A stretch of DNA of 6,267 nucleotides from Alphaproteobacteria bacterium (GTDB lineage Bacteria > Pseudomonadota > Alphaproteobacteria > Rhizobiales > Hyphomicrobiaceae), in assembly GCA_005888525.1 (NCBI GenBank), contig VBAB01000196.1, positions 1-6,267 on the forward strand. The letters run 5' to 3'. The position numbers were made by a program, and so were the translations under genes. Shown in pieces: positions 4,698 through 6,267 of the stretch. The stretch's first letter is position 1. The number at the start of each line of letters is the position of its first letter. A model generated the notes under the pieces. It saw only the letters and a program-made list of their open reading frames with translations, did no database searches and had not been told where the DNA came from.

Positions 4698-6134
4698 TCA
4701 CCTCGGAAAATTGGCGATCCGCGGCGCGGCGCCGGTCAGCTCGAGGATGTGCAGCCCGGTGTTGGCGCGATCGACGATGTAGAAGTAGCCGCGATCGTCG
4801 ACCTCCACGTTGTTGGTCTGGATGGCAGTCTTGCAGCGCTCCTGGCCGTCGGCCAGCTTGATGCAGCGCTTGTCGGTGTTCTTGGTGATCGCTGGGATGT
4901 AATAGGCGACCTCCTTCATGTGATAGGGATCGCGGATGTCGACCGCGCGCACCCCGGCGTTGAAGTGGGAGAAGAACATCAGCCGCTTGTAGTAGATTGG
5001 TGTCATGCTCTCGTTGGAGGCGTGCGTGCCGAAGCGGCCGCCGCGCGCGCAGAAGCCGCCTGAGGCTTCCGGCACGCCCCAGGTCGACACCGACGCGGGG
5101 TAGCGCTCCACCGTGACATCCACCATCCACACGAACTGGCGTGGCTCCTCGCACTCGTTCTTGATCTGCTCGTTGGTGACGACCACGAAGTTGCGCACCT
5201 TGCCGACCTTGTCCTTGGCGAATTCCGCCACCGGCATCTCCAGCACCGGAAAGGTGGTGTGCGCCCCCGTCAGTGGCGACATGTCGAGCCGCCCCACCTG
5301 CGGATAGCGCAGGTTCTCCTCGGTCGGCTCCTTGGGGCCGTTGAGCAGCTTCTCGCGATCGACGATCTGCAGGACGCCGCCCTCGTTGGTGCCATAGGCG
5401 AAATAGACGCGGTTGCCCTTCGGCCCGGTGGAGATGGCGCCATGCAGCCGGGTCGGCGTCGGTCCGCCGGCCGCCGGCTGCTGTCCGGGTAGCGCAAAGT
5501 CGCGGAGCTTCACCGGCTTGGCCGGGTCGCTCAGGTCGTACACTTCGGTCATGCGGTCCACGCGCCATCCGGGGACGCCCGAGACCAGATAGGCGATCCC
5601 CGTGTCGCACTCCCACCAGTTCTTGTGCGTGCCCTTGATGCCGGCGAGCCGCGTGACGAGCTTCGGTGCCGCCGGGTCGGCCGTGTTCCAGATCTCGTGC
5701 GCCTTGTTGCCGAACGTGCGCAGCATGTAGACGGCGTTCGGATCGCCCTTGGGCAGGCCCTTGCCGTCGCACACGCGCACCATTTGTGCGCCGCCGTCCT
5801 CGGCCAGCCCCTCGTCGCCGGGGATGTGGAACAGATATTTGGGGCGGCGCGGGTCGGTGACATCGACGAGCGAGGTGCCGTTGAACTCGTCGGCGCCGGT
5901 CAGCGGATTGCGCGGCTTGGGGATCTCCTTGGTGCCACCGTGGTGGCCGATGTAGGCAATCCATCGGCCGCCTTGGCTGTGGATCGTCGGCTGGTAGGCG
6001 CTGCGCGCCTGCAGATCGTTGCTGCCCAGTAGCGCCATGTCCTTGGCCTCAGGCTTCGACTGAGCCAGCACCGGCGCAGCCAGCGTCACGATGCAAGCGG
6101 CCAACATGAATATCGCGCAAGTAAACCAACGCAT
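4698..6134 (-). CDS. Exported LVIVD-repeat (propeller-like) protein of unknown function
   Basis: 478-residue exported protein. The N-terminus MRWFTCAIFMLAAC followed by a hydrophobic run gives a signal peptide, probably cut after VLA (22-24). LAAC (11-14) also resembles a lipobox, though the preceding hydrophobic core would be short. The mature part has repeats of LVIVD type: TSLVDVTDPRRPKYLFHIPG (87-106), HEIWNTADPAAPKLV (146-160), TEVYDLSDPAKPVKL (196-210), GVRAVDIRDPYHMKEV (394-409) and a final YFYIVDRANTGLHILEL (450-466). Such repeats build beta-propellers; no reaction is established. Six cysteines (122, 176, 328, 362, 424, 434) and many histidines (for example 231, 292, 371, 390) lie in conserved-looking loops. 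The ATG at 6134 has a strong GGAGG five bases upstream. An in-frame ATG at 6254 would add 40 non-signal residues and is rejected. It is convergent with the SCO1 gene. Confidence 0.82.
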   Translation of the reverse strand: MRWFTCAIFMLAACIVTLAAPVLAQSKPEAKDMALLGSNDLQARSAYQPTIHSQGGRWIAYIGHHGGTKEIPKPRNPLTGADEFNGTSLVDVTDPRRPKYLFHIPGDEGLAEDGGAQMVRVCDGKGLPKGDPNAVYMLRTFGNKAHEIWNTADPAAPKLVTRLAGIKGTHKNWWECDTGIAYLVSGVPGWRVDRMTEVYDLSDPAKPVKLRDFALPGQQPAAGGPTPTRLHGAISTGPKGNRVYFAYGTNEGGVLQIVDREKLLNGPKEPTEENLRYPQVGRLDMSPLTGAHTTFPVLEMPVAEFAKDKVGKVRNFVVVTNEQIKNECEEPRQFVWMVDVTVERYPASVSTWGVPEASGGFCARGGRFGTHASNESMTPIYYKRLMFFSHFNAGVRAVDIRDPYHMKEVAYYIPAITKNTDKRCIKLADGQERCKTAIQTNNVEVDDRGYFYIVDRANTGLHILELTGAAPRIANFPR

Positions 6135-6138
6135 GCGT

Positions 6139-6145
6139 CCCTCCC
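6139..6145 (-). promoter_or_regulatory. Ribosome binding site of the LVIVD-repeat gene
   Basis: GGGAGGG on the minus strand, with its GGAGG core five bases before the ATG at 6134. It decides the start, because the longer reading from 6254 has no comparable site within the window. Confidence 0.75.
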
Positions 6146-6251
6146 GCGTGTCTCCCGGTTCCAGCGTACCGCGGACGACGGCGTGTGGACAGGCGGGCTT
6201 CGACACAATCGCGCACCAAGAGTTGAGCCATACAGGTATTGGCCCTGACCG

Positions 6252-6267
6252 CACTATGGGACACTAT
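6252..6267. repeat. Phased direct repeat ATAGTG x2 at the window edge
   Basis: CACTAT occurs at 6252-6257 and 6262-6267 (ATAGTG-N4-ATAGTG on the minus strand), a 10-base period, about one helical turn. It lies about 120 bases upstream of the LVIVD-repeat gene, where a tandem regulator site could sit. The window ends inside the second half, so further copies cannot be seen, and two six-base words may be chance. Confidence 0.25.

Noticed and set aside
4543..5964. A 473-codon minus-strand open frame overlapping the LVIVD-repeat gene
   Set aside because: Arg/Gly-rich shadow in another frame that also translates the mosaic repeat into PPPCGEGSGVGV-like peptides, a known artefact of such repeats.
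6049..6264. A possible small minus-strand gene at the right end, and the N-terminal extension of the LVIVD protein to 6254
   Set aside because: The first has no recognisable features and overlaps the signal-peptide coding region. The second would bury the signal peptide behind 40 residues and lacks a ribosome binding site, while GGAGG precedes the ATG at 6134.

Overview
This is an ordinary chromosomal stretch from a GC-rich bacterium, most likely an alphaproteobacterium. The support is the DUF1674/SDHAF4-type succinate dehydrogenase assembly factor, the SCO1/SenC copper protein, the extensin-like zinc peptidase, uniformly high third-position GC, and G/C-rich hairpin mosaics between genes. The exact genus cannot be fixed from the sequence. 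I see no phage, integrase, transposase, CRISPR array, tRNA or rRNA.

Layout, left to right. (1) At 1-1157 (+) lie the end of a LivG-type and a complete LivF-type ATPase of a branched-chain amino acid/amide ABC importer, joined by a one-base stop/start overlap. (2) At 1158-1690 is a gene-free convergent gap. It holds a REP-like hairpin at 1248-1270 and a five-hairpin mosaic at 1342-1645 with approximate dyad symmetry. (3) At 1691-2425 (-) is a membrane-anchored extensin-family protein with a LAS-type zinc site. (4) At 2514-2577 are two further REP-like hairpins in opposite orientation. (5) At 2619-2834 (-) is a small SDHAF4/DUF1674 protein. (6) At 2948-3892 (+) is HtpX, an inner-membrane zinc protease, followed after 15 bases by a SCO1/SenC copper chaperone-like thioredoxin-fold protein (3908-4552, +). 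(7) At 4562-4685 is a second, shorter hairpin mosaic, again between convergent genes. (8) At 4698-6134 (-) is a long exported LVIVD-repeat (propeller-like) protein of unknown function. Its upstream region fills the right end.

Functionally, htpX, sco1 and the divergent SDHAF4 gene all bear on quality control or assembly of membrane respiratory complexes (proteolysis of membrane proteins, CuA-site assembly, flavinylated SdhA maturation). This is a loose theme, not a proven operon beyond htpX-sco1. The most interesting non-coding signals are the two structured mosaics, both in convergent gaps, and the three REP-like hairpins, which keep a loop motif while their stems vary in compensated fashion. 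No wholly new system is evident; the least understood gene is the LVIVD-repeat protein.
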